From: Hymenobacter telluris
Lineage (GTDB): Bacteria; Bacteroidota; Bacteroidia; Cytophagales; Hymenobacteraceae
Direction of reading: 5' to 3'
NCBI RefSeq assembly: GCF_017313265.1
Contig: NZ_JAFLQZ010000009.1
Coordinates: 146,406-210,405 of the forward strand
DNA: 64,000 nt
Shown here piece after piece: positions 27,503-36,200 of the stretch (within the stretch, counting starts at the first letter, position 1; every line of letters starts with the position of its first letter). The position numbers and the translations under genes are program-made. Under the pieces are notes generated by a model. It worked only from the letters and a program-made list of their open reading frames with translations. It was not told the origin of the DNA and searched no databases.

Positions 27503-28531
27503 ATGAAATACGTATTTCCGGCCCTGCTTGGGCTATGCCTGGGGGTGGTGAGTGCCCCAGTTGCCATGGCGCAAGGCCCGTCGTCGGTTGCTGCAACAAC
27601 GGCGGCGGGCTTCCGGCCCGGCCAGCTCTGGTACGACACCGAAGGCAACGTCATCAACGCGCACGGCGGCGGGGTGCTGCTGGTGGGCAAGACGTATTAT
27701 TGGTACGGTGAAAAGCGCGCCCAGCACGAAGAGGAAGGCGTAACCGTGTACTCGTCGAAGGACCTCTACAACTGGAAGTACGAAGGCGTGGCCCTCACGC
27801 CCTCCCCCGACCCGCAACACGATATTGCGGCCGGCTGCCTGATGGAACGCCCCAAGGTCGTCTACAACAAGAAGACCGGCAAGTACGTGATGTGGTTTCA
27901 CCTGGAGCTGAAGGGCAAAGGCTACAGTGCCGCCCGGGCCGGCGTGGCCGTGTCCGACAAGCCCACCGGCCCCTTCCAATACGTGAGTAGCTTCCGGCCC
28001 AACGGCAACATGTCGCGCGACATGGGCCTGTACGTGGACGACGACGGCGCGGCCTACCACATCTACTCGTCGCGGGAAAACTACGATTTGCGCCTGGCCC
28101 GCCTTTCGCCCGACTACCTGACGGCTACCACCCAGGACTCGTTGCTGTTTGCCAACCACCGCGAGGCCCCAGCGCTGTTTAAAACCGGCGGCAAATACTA
28201 CCTCATCACCAGCGGCTGCACCGGCTGGGCGCCCAACCAAGCCACCCTGCACGTGGCCGATAAACCGTTCGGACCCTGGACCTTACTCGGTGACCCCATG
28301 ACCGGCCCGAACGCCAAGCTCACTTACGGCGGGCAGTCAACCTACGTGCTGCCGGTGCCGGGCAAGAAGGATGCCTTTATCTTCATGGCCGACAAGTGGA
28401 ACCCCAAAGACCTGAAGGATAGCCGCTATTTGTGGCTGCCGGTGCAGTTCAAAGCCGGCCAGCCCACTATTGATTGGTTGGACCAGTGGGACCTGAGTTT
28501 TTTCAATAAGGCATCCAATAAACAGCTATAG
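27503..28531 (+). CDS. GH43-family glycosidase, probable exo-beta-1,3-galactanase type
   Basis: About 342 residues from the ATG at 27503, which begins a signal peptide ending AMAQG. The fold is a five-bladed GH43 propeller. The general acid is probably E221 (NHREAPALF) and the pKa-modulating aspartate D173 (SRDMGLYVDDDG). At the position where most GH43 enzymes carry the catalytic-base Asp, this protein has NAHGGG (residues 52-57). Loss of the base with a similar His/Gly-rich motif is known from subfamily 24 exo-beta-1,3-galactanases, and I infer that subfamily (or a neighbour such as 34). It would release galactose or branched galactosides from a beta-1,3-galactan backbone. It is six bases upstream of a GH35 gene, so they are probably co-transcribed. 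Confidence 0.8.
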   Translation: MKYVFPALLGLCLGVVSAPVAMAQGPSSVAATTAAGFRPGQLWYDTEGNVINAHGGGVLLVGKTYYWYGEKRAQHEEEGVTVYSSKDLYNWKYEGVALTPSPDPQHDIAAGCLMERPKVVYNKKTGKYVMWFHLELKGKGYSAARAGVAVSDKPTGPFQYVSSFRPNGNMSRDMGLYVDDDGAAYHIYSSRENYDLRLARLSPDYLTATTQDSLLFANHREAPALFKTGGKYYLITSGCTGWAPNQATLHVADKPFGPWTLLGDPMTGPNAKLTYGGQSTYVLPVPGKKDAFIFMADKWNPKDLKDSRYLWLPVQFKAGQPTIDWLDQWDLSFFNKASNKQL

Positions 28532-28537
28532 CTCGTT

Positions 28538-30415
28538 ATGTATAAGCACGTTGTAGGCGCTCTGCTACTCGCTGGGCTGGGGCTGACCCCGGCTACGCAA
28601 GCCCAAACCAAGGCCGCGGCCGCCAAGCACACCTTCGCCCTCGGCGACGAGAATTTCCTGCTCGATGGCAAGCCGTTTCAGATGATTTCCGGCGAGCTGC
28701 ACTACCCGCGCATTCCGCGCGAGGCGTGGCGGCACCGCATGAAAATGGCCAAGGCCATGGGCCTGAACACCATCGGCACCTACGTGTTCTGGAACGTGCA
28801 CGAGCCCGAGCAGGGCAAGTACGACTTCTCAGGCAACAACGACATTGCCGCCTTCGTGAAAATTGCCCAGGAGGAAGGCTTATGGGTGGTGCTGCGGCCC
28901 AGCCCGTATGTGTGCGCCGAGTGGGAATTTGGCGGCTACCCGTACTGGTTGCAGAAGGATAAGAACCTGGTAGTCCGCAGCAAAGACCCCAAGTATTTGG
29001 CCGCGTATGGCCGCTATTTGAAGGCCGTGGCCCAGCAGCTGGCGCCGCTGCAAGTCAACCACGGCGGGCCGGTGCTGATGGTGCAGGTGGAAAACGAGTA
29101 CGGCTTCTATGCCAGCGACAAAGACTATTTGGCCCTCAACCGCCAGATGTTTGTGGATGCCGGCTTCGATGGGTTGCTCTACACCTGTGACCCCGGCGAG
29201 AAAGTGAAGGAAGGCCACCTGCCGGGCTTGCTGCCGGCCGTAAATGGCTGGGACGACCCGCGCAAAGTGAAGCAGCTGGTGCGCACCTACCACGAAGGCA
29301 AAGGCCCCTACTACATTGCCGAATGGTACCCCGCCTGGTTCGACTGGTGGGGCACGCCGCACCACACGGTACCCGCTTCCAAGTACACGCCCCGCCTCGA
29401 TTCGGTGCTGCGGGCCGGTATTTCCATCAACATGTATATGTTTCATGGTGGCACCACCCGGGGCTTCATGAACGGCGCCAACTACAAAGGCCCCGGCACC
29501 CGCTACGAACCCCAAACCAGCAGCTACGACTACGATGCCCCGCTGGATGAGGCCGGCAACGCCACGCCGAAGTTTATGGCGTTCCGCGGGGCCATTGAGA
29601 AATACCTGCCCGCCGGTACCAAGCTACCCGCCGTGCCTGCGGCCAAGCCCACTATGCGCACGCCGGTAATTACCCTGAGCAGCGCCACCAATTTATTGAG
29701 CGTGTTGCCGAAGCCGGTGGTGAGTGCTGCGCCCCAAACGTTTGAAGACCTGAACCAGGACTACGGTTTCGTGCTCTACCGCACCACGCTAGCGGGTGGC
29801 CGCACCGGCACGCTCCAGCTCAAAGACCTGCGCGACTACGCCGTGGTGCTGGTAAACGGCCAGCGCGTAGCCACCCTGGACCGCCGCCTGGAGCAGGACC
29901 AAACGGAAATCACGCTGCCCAAGGGCACTGTCACGCTCGATATTCTGGTGGAAAACCTGGGCCGCCTGAACTTCGGGCCGTTCCTGAACCAAAACCGCAA
30001 GGGCATCACCGAGCAGGTGAGCTTCGCGGGCACTGAGGTGAAGAACTGGCAGCACTTCCGCCTGCCCTTCAACGACATCAGCAAAGTAGGCAAGGCGCCC
30101 GCCGGCAAAGCCGCCGCCGCCAACGGCCCGGTGCTGCGGCGTGGCTCCTTCACCGTAGCCACCCCTGCTGATACGTACTTCGATATGAGCCAGTGGGGTA
30201 AGGGGTGCGTGTGGCTGAACGGCCACCACCTGGGCCGCTACTGGGAAGTGGGGCCTCAGCAAACCCTGTACGTGCCCGCCGAATGGCTGAAAAAAGGCGC
30301 CAACGAAGTGGTGGTGCTGGAAATGTTGAAGCCCCAGCAAGACAAGCTGGTAGGCCTGGAAAAACCCATTCTTGATGTAGTGAAAGCTGATGGCGAAGCC
30401 CGCCGCACCAACTAG
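28538..30415 (+). CDS. GH35 beta-galactosidase, exported
   Basis: 625 residues. The signal peptide ends in TQAQ. The GH35 catalytic barrel spans about 30-350: FLLDGKPFQMISGELHYPRI near residue 40, GLNTIGTYVFWNVHEPEQG near 73, acid/base E187 in VQVENEYGFY, and nucleophile E262 in YIAEWYPAWFDWWG. The C-terminal beta-sandwich domains (about 390-610) include the GKGCVWLNGHHLGRYW jelly-roll motif. The enzyme removes non-reducing terminal beta-galactose. Its position directly behind the GH43 and ahead of a DUF2264 gene supports a galactan-type substrate for this locus. Location is probably periplasmic. The length and all key residues are normal for the family. Confidence 0.93.
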   Translation: MYKHVVGALLLAGLGLTPATQAQTKAAAAKHTFALGDENFLLDGKPFQMISGELHYPRIPREAWRHRMKMAKAMGLNTIGTYVFWNVHEPEQGKYDFSGNNDIAAFVKIAQEEGLWVVLRPSPYVCAEWEFGGYPYWLQKDKNLVVRSKDPKYLAAYGRYLKAVAQQLAPLQVNHGGPVLMVQVENEYGFYASDKDYLALNRQMFVDAGFDGLLYTCDPGEKVKEGHLPGLLPAVNGWDDPRKVKQLVRTYHEGKGPYYIAEWYPAWFDWWGTPHHTVPASKYTPRLDSVLRAGISINMYMFHGGTTRGFMNGANYKGPGTRYEPQTSSYDYDAPLDEAGNATPKFMAFRGAIEKYLPAGTKLPAVPAAKPTMRTPVITLSSATNLLSVLPKPVVSAAPQTFEDLNQDYGFVLYRTTLAGGRTGTLQLKDLRDYAVVLVNGQRVATLDRRLEQDQTEITLPKGTVTLDILVENLGRLNFGPFLNQNRKGITEQVSFAGTEVKNWQHFRLPFNDISKVGKAPAGKAAAANGPVLRRGSFTVATPADTYFDMSQWGKGCVWLNGHHLGRYWEVGPQQTLYVPAEWLKKGANEVVVLEMLKPQQDKLVGLEKPILDVVKADGEARRTN

Positions 30416-30445
30416 AAGTTAACTCAGACGCAGTCAGAACGGGGT

Positions 30446-30523
30446 AGAGACGCATACGTGCGTCTCGTCGTTGAACGGAATCAGTTGAACGGCGCGCCCA
30501 ACGAGACGCGAGTGTGCGTTTCT
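30446..30523. repeat. GAGACGC-type palindromic repeat pair
   Basis: Two 23-base units, 30446-30468 and 30501-30523, face each other and match at 19 of 23 positions. The first is itself palindromic (GAGACGCA/TGCGTCTC). It sits in the gap between the GH35 and DUF2264 genes. The shape is that of a REP/BIME-type element. Confidence 0.65.
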
Positions 30524-30680
30524 CCCCCCCTGATGCACAGCTTCAGATTCCGCAAATAGCTTCTCAGACAACACGCCACCTTCCCGATTTACCTGTTTTC
30601 CACCCGTGCCAATTCCCATCTTGCTTTGTTCTGTTTCACCCAGACCTGCCCGCTCAGGTGCTCGGCACGGGCGCTTCGGC

Positions 30681-32717
30681 ATGCGTAATCTTGGTGGTGC
30701 TTTTCTGCTGAGTGTACTGCTGGCTGGTAGCGCGCAGGCGCAATCCACCGCTCCTGCTTTCTTCGACACCAACGTGGCACCGGCCACTACCAAGCTGCCT
30801 CCGTTCGTAGTCACCCAGCCCGACAAAACGCTGAGCCCATTCACCGGCATGACGCGCAAACACTGGCAGGAGGCGGCCCGGTATCTGCTGGCGGGTGCGT
30901 TCAGCTACGTCCGGACCCTCGACGACCCCATGCAGTTCCCGAAGGAGCCCGGCAAAAGCTACCCCCGCAACCCCGGCCAGGTGCCCACCGAAAAGCTGGA
31001 AGGCTTGTGTCGCACGCTGTTTATGGCCGCACCGCTGCTCAAGGAAAACCCCGCGCTGGCGCTGAACAACGTGAAAGTGGCCGACTATTACCGGCATCAA
31101 CTCACTGAACTGGTGAACCCAGCCAGCCCAACCTACATCAAGCCCCGCGCGGCCAATGGCGGCCCCAGCCAGAACCTGGTGGAGTTTGGCGGGCTGGCCG
31201 TGGCCCTGTTTGCGGCCCCCGAAATCCTGTGGAATCCGCTGCCAAAGGCCACCAAAGATGCATTGGTAGCCACCATGCTCAGCTACGGCGACGGCCCCAC
31301 AGTGCCCCAGAACTGGCGCTACTTCAACATCTTCATCCTCAGTTTCTTTGAAAGCCAGGGCTACCCGGTCAATGAGAAGCTGTTGGAAGAGTACCTGCAA
31401 AAACAGCTCACGCACTACCGCGGCGCGGGCTGGTATGATGATGCGCCCTCGTTCGACTACTACAGCATGTGGGCGTTTCAGATGTACGGCCGGTTGTGGA
31501 GCGAGTACTACGGCCGGCAGCACTACCCGCAGATAGCCCAGCAGCTCACTGCCAATTTCGCGCCGCTTGCCGACGGGTATCCCCGTATGTTTGGGCGTGA
31601 TGGCCAGATGATTATGTGGGGCCGCAGCATCACCTACCGCTTTGCGGCGGTGGTACCCTTCCCGCTGATGGGGTTGCAGCCCGACGCAGCTACCAACTTC
31701 GGCTGGATGCGGCGCATTGCCTCGGGGGCCATGCTGCAATTCCTGGAAAACCCTGATTTCCTGGAAGACAACGTGCCCACGCTGGGGTTCTACGGCTCCT
31801 TCGAGCCGGCCGTGCAGCCGTATAGCTGCCGGGGCAGCGTGTACTGGATGGGCAAGGCGTTTCTGGGGCTGCTGACCCCGGCCGACAGCCCCTTCTGGAC
31901 TGCCCCCGAAAACGAAGGCCCCTGGGCGAAGGAGCTGGCGCCGGGTACGGTGTTCAACAAGTTGGAAACCGGCCCTAACCTGCTGGTAACCAACTACCCC
32001 AACACGGGCGCGGCCGAACTGCGCACTGCCCCCCACCAGCCCTTCAGCGACCCATACCGCCACGACGAAAATTACAACCGCCTCAGCTACAACAGCGCCT
32101 TCCCGTGGCAAGCCGACGGCCCCAACGGCGAGGTGGCCATGAACTACGTGTTCAAAAACAAGGAAAACCAGTGGGAGCCGCTGCGCCTCTACACCTTCGA
32201 AGGGTTCGAGGATGGCGTGTACTACCGCAACGCGGTGCTGGAAAGTAACAAGAACATCAGCCTGCACCTGGCCGATATGCCCTTGCCCAACGGCATCCTG
32301 CGCCTCGACCAAAACACCAGCACCGAAGCCGCCGCCGTGCGCCTGGGCCACTACGCGCTGCCCAACCTGACCGGCACCATCAAGCGCAGCACCCGCAAAG
32401 TGAAAGGCCACGAAGTCCGCATCATCGACAACGGTACCTACCAGCTGGCCTTGGTTTCGCTCAGCGGCTGGCAAAACCTGGAAACCCTGGATACCAACGG
32501 CCTACATCCCGTGAAGCCTGGCAGCACTGTACTTAACGTGTCGGGCAACCTGGCCCCCAACCAACCCACGCTGTATGCTACGCTTATGCTCTGGAAGAAG
32601 TCGGGGGCCAGCTGGAGCACCAAGGAGCTGCTACCGGTGAAAAAGCTGACCCCTGCTGCCGCCGGCGTGCTGGTGGAAATGGCCAACGGCGACAAAAAGA
32701 CTGTGAAATTCAAGTAG
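30681..32717 (+). CDS. DUF2264-family protein, probable exported polysaccharide-active enzyme
   Basis: About 678 residues from the ATG at 30681, which starts a signal peptide (RNLGGAFLLSVLLAGSAQAQ). Earlier in-frame starts add 25 unlikely residues. The DUF2264 helical domain runs from about 60 to 420, with TRKHWQEAARYLLAGAF, PQNWRYFNIFILSFFESQGY, YDDAPSFDYYSMWAFQMYGR and FGRDGQMIMWGRSITYRFA. These aromatic/acidic helices suggest an (alpha/alpha) barrel. A beta-rich C-terminal domain follows. From memory, DUF2264 relatives include the GH154 beta-glucuronidases of arabinogalactan loci; I am not certain of this mapping. The linkage to GH43 and GH35 genes supports a role on the same glycan. No catalytic residues are assigned. 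Confidence 0.75.
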   Translation: MRNLGGAFLLSVLLAGSAQAQSTAPAFFDTNVAPATTKLPPFVVTQPDKTLSPFTGMTRKHWQEAARYLLAGAFSYVRTLDDPMQFPKEPGKSYPRNPGQVPTEKLEGLCRTLFMAAPLLKENPALALNNVKVADYYRHQLTELVNPASPTYIKPRAANGGPSQNLVEFGGLAVALFAAPEILWNPLPKATKDALVATMLSYGDGPTVPQNWRYFNIFILSFFESQGYPVNEKLLEEYLQKQLTHYRGAGWYDDAPSFDYYSMWAFQMYGRLWSEYYGRQHYPQIAQQLTANFAPLADGYPRMFGRDGQMIMWGRSITYRFAAVVPFPLMGLQPDAATNFGWMRRIASGAMLQFLENPDFLEDNVPTLGFYGSFEPAVQPYSCRGSVYWMGKAFLGLLTPADSPFWTAPENEGPWAKELAPGTVFNKLETGPNLLVTNYPNTGAAELRTAPHQPFSDPYRHDENYNRLSYNSAFPWQADGPNGEVAMNYVFKNKENQWEPLRLYTFEGFEDGVYYRNAVLESNKNISLHLADMPLPNGILRLDQNTSTEAAAVRLGHYALPNLTGTIKRSTRKVKGHEVRIIDNGTYQLALVSLSGWQNLETLDTNGLHPVKPGSTVLNVSGNLAPNQPTLYATLMLWKKSGASWSTKELLPVKKLTPAAAGVLVEMANGDKKTVKFK

Positions 32718-32736
32718 CTACCTGCTACCCATATAC

Positions 32737-32920
32737 TAAACTACGCAACGTGCGGTGCCGGCCGCAGTATTTAAATCTGGATTGTTCGCCTGTTGAAATG
32801 GGAGGCGAAACGGTGCCAGATTAGGTGAAAAAGGAAGTGCTGCGCTTCTTCGGGAGTGACGGTCGGAGAGGAGTGGGAACCTTGCCGGCCAGTAGTTGGC
32901 ACCGCACGTTCGTAGTTTTA
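32737..32920. repeat. 184-bp element with near-perfect inverted ends (MITE-like)
   Basis: The left end (32737-32759) and right end (32898-32920) are inverted repeats: 13 bases AACGTGCGGTGCC are exact, and the outer TAAA(A)CTACG part matches with a one-base shift. Inside, AATCTGG/CCAGATT and TTCGCCT/AGGCGAA nest as further stems. No protein is encoded and no clear target-site duplication was found. It lies in the 489-base gap between the DUF2264 and GH128-like genes. Confidence 0.5.
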
Positions 32921-32935
32921 AGTAGTTGCCAAACC

Positions 32936-32990
32936 AGCCCGTGGCGCCATCAGGAAGACATTTTTCCTGGCGGCGCCACGGGCTTTTGTG
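32936..32990. terminator. Strong hairpin with T-rich tail
   Basis: AGCCCGTGGCGCC at 32936-32948 pairs with GGCGCCACGGGCT at 32972-32984, and an inner CAGGAA pairs with TTCCTG. TTTGTGTTTT follows the right arm. It separates the DUF2264 gene, 220 bases upstream, from the GH128-like gene. Confidence 0.65.
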
Positions 32991-33206
32991 TTTTACGCCA
33001 CATGTGAGGCGCCCCGCTAGAACGACAATAGAGGCCATTTTCAGCTAAGCTTAGTAGCCGAATATACCCCTGGCTTTTGCGTGAAATAGCCCCCGCCGGC
33101 GCGGAGGGAGGTGGGTACTATTACGAGTAGTTACGTCGGGCGGCCACTGCACAAGCAGGCGCCGGTAGTAGCTTCTGGTTCTGCTTTCCTCCCCAAATCC
33201 CCACAT

Positions 33207-36200
33207 ATGATGACCAACTTTACCTCTCGATGGGCCCCCAAGCGCCCACCATTTACTGCCCTGCTTTTTCTGCTGGGCTGGCTGTCGGCCAGCGCCGGGT
33301 TTGCGCAGTCCGGCTCCGACCTCACGGCGGCCTGGCTGGGCACCGTTGATCAGGCCAACTTACAGGTAACCAATCTGCCTGCCAACGGGCGCGTGGTGCA
33401 GCTGACTTCGGCCACGCGGGTAGCGGCGGGCGCCACGTTTCGGGTGCTGACCAGCGGTGGGCAAGTAGCCGCCAAGCAAGCCCTGCTAACTACCGATATG
33501 GCGCTGGAAGTGCGCTCGGCCGGCGGCGACGTTACCACCTACGACCTGGAGTTGGGCGCCGTCTTGCCCGTAACCACCGTTTCGGGCGCAACCAGCACCG
33601 TAACCAGCCTCAACAACCAGATTCTCAACATCAGCGGCAACTCGGAATACCACGTTAGCGCCTCGGTAGAACCCCTGGCGGGCAGTGTGCTGAACCTACA
33701 GTCTGAAGACGTGTGGCTGTATTTCGAGGGCATCCGGCCGTCGGTGTTCAGTAAGCGCTACCTGCCACACATCTTGGTGAACGGGCAGCGGGCCCAGCCC
33801 GATACCACCGTGCGGCTGGTGCAGTACCTGCAAGGCTGCGTACTCATCAGCCAGCCCGCCACCTACCAGCCGCTTACGGCCTTCACGGCCGGCAATTTTG
33901 GTGGTAGTTCGCAGAGTCTGGGCTTGTACACCTTTTATAAGACCACTGAGCTGGGCCAGCTCAACAACGCCATTGCCTCGTTCCGACTAAAGAAAGGCTA
34001 CATGGTTACGTTTGCTGAAAATGACAACGGTACCGGCGCCAGCAAGGTGTACATTGCCGACAACGAGGACGTGGAAATCAACCAGTTGCCCGCTACCCTG
34101 CAAGGAAAAATATCCTTTGTGCGGGTGCTGCCCTGGCGCTGGGTGCACAAGAAAGGCTGGACCAACGGCTACAACCTTGCTGATACGCTGCGCTGCTCCT
34201 GGAACTACAACTGGAACAACAACGGCAACTCCACGCTCGACCAGGAATACGTACCGATTCGGCAGACGCAGTGGTGGCCTTCGTACTCGGGTACCAGCGC
34301 CAAACGCAACGTGACCCACTACCTGGGCTTCAACGAGCCCAACGGCGCCGACCAGGCCAACATGACTGTGAAGCAGGCCCTGGCCGAGTGGCCTAACCTC
34401 ATGCAAACCGGCCTGCGCCTGGGCTCCCCGGCCCCCACCGACGGCGGCACGGGCTGGCTGTACCAGTTCATGGATAAGGCCGATTCGGCGGGCTACCGCG
34501 TGGACTTTGTGGCGGTGCACTTCTACCGGGGCTGCAACTCGGCCCGCCAGTACTACGATTTCCTGAAAGCCATCCACGACCGAACCGGCCGGCCCATCTG
34601 GATTACCGAGTGGAACAACGGCGCCAACTGGACCACCTCTACCAGCTGCCCCAAACCCACCTACGCCGAGCAGGCCCTCAAGATTCAGCAGTTCCTGACC
34701 ATGCTCGACACCACCAGCTTCGTGGAGCGTTACTCCTTATATGAGTGGGTGCAGGATACGCGCCAGATGTTTTACAACACGAATCCTATTTCCCTGACTC
34801 CCGCCGGCGTAGTGTACCGCGACAAAGTGTCGCCGATGGCCTACAACCCGAACCTGCGGATTCCTACGCCGCCGCCGGCCGTGCCATTCGGGCCGGGCAA
34901 CCTGGCCGTGGTACGCTACGGCAGCACCACCACCAGCCAGAGCGGTACGCTGCCTATTTTCCTGGACGAGTACACCACCAGCGGCACCTTGGTACGCAGC
35001 ATTCCGCTGCCCACGGCGGGCCGGGGCGCCAACTTCGGTATTGTGGGCTCCCTGAGAACCGGCAACGGCGACGGGCCGATTGGCGTGTCGCCTGACCGGA
35101 GCAAGATTGCGCTGGCCGGCTTCAACCTCGGCGTCGGCAACACCAACCCCAACGGCTCGACGGCCGCCCGGGTGGTGGCGGTACTGGATGCCCAGGGCAA
35201 CGTAGACACCCACACGGCGTTTTCTGATGGGGGAGGGCAGCCGTTGCGTAGTGCCCTCGTAACCACTACCGGCGCCTACATTGCCTACGGCGCCAACAAC
35301 CTGGGGCTGCGTTACCAGCCCATTCGGCCGGCAGTAGCCAGCGCTACGGCCCGTACTTCCACGGAAATCTTCAAAACCATCAGCCCCAAAAAGCTAACCA
35401 CTTTCGACAACGACCTGTATTTCAGCTCCTCGACTACGACCAGCGCAAAGGTGATGAAGCTGGCCGGCATGCCTACCACGGCCACGGCGCCGGCCGCACT
35501 GCCAGGGGTGCCACTGCCTACGGCCACCAGCCAGCCCAGCGGCATGGTGCTCTTCGACATGGACCCCACCGTGCCCGGCCCCGATTTGCTGTACTACATT
35601 GATGAAATTTCGGCGCCGGTACTCAACAAGTACTCGTTCAACGGTACCACCTGGACCTCCCGTGGCAGTTTCGTCATCAGCTCCCTCACCGACAATACCG
35701 TGCGCGACCTGACTGGCTCGTTGGTGAAAGGCGTGCCCACGCTCTTTGCCGTCACGTACACGTCGCTGGCTAAGTTCACGGATGCAGCCGGCTACACTAG
35801 TCCGCTGGCCGCCACCCAAACTACCCTGCTCAACGCGGCCACTACCACTGGCACCTACGCTTACCGCGGCGTATCCTTCGCGCCCGGCACCCAGGATACG
35901 CTGGTAGCCCGTGTACCCCAAACTATTACGTTCAATGCCATGCCGGCCAAGGAGTTAGGCACAGCCGATTTCGAGGCGGGGGCTACGGCCAGCTCCAACC
36001 TGCCCATCCGCTACACCAGCTCCGATACCACGGTAGCCAAAATTGTAGGCGGCCAGATTCGGATGGTAGGCGTGGGAACTACCACCATCACAGCCGCGCA
36101 GGAAGGAGCCACCGCCTACCTGCCCGCCGCGGCCGTAACGCAGCTGCTCACCGTAGTGGATACCACGGCGCCCAACGTGCTGGCTGCCGGCCTGGAAGCG

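Noticed and set aside
30654..32474. 606-codon minus-strand frame opposite the DUF2264 gene
   Set aside because: No protein-like motifs; the plus strand has a signal peptide and DUF2264 blocks.
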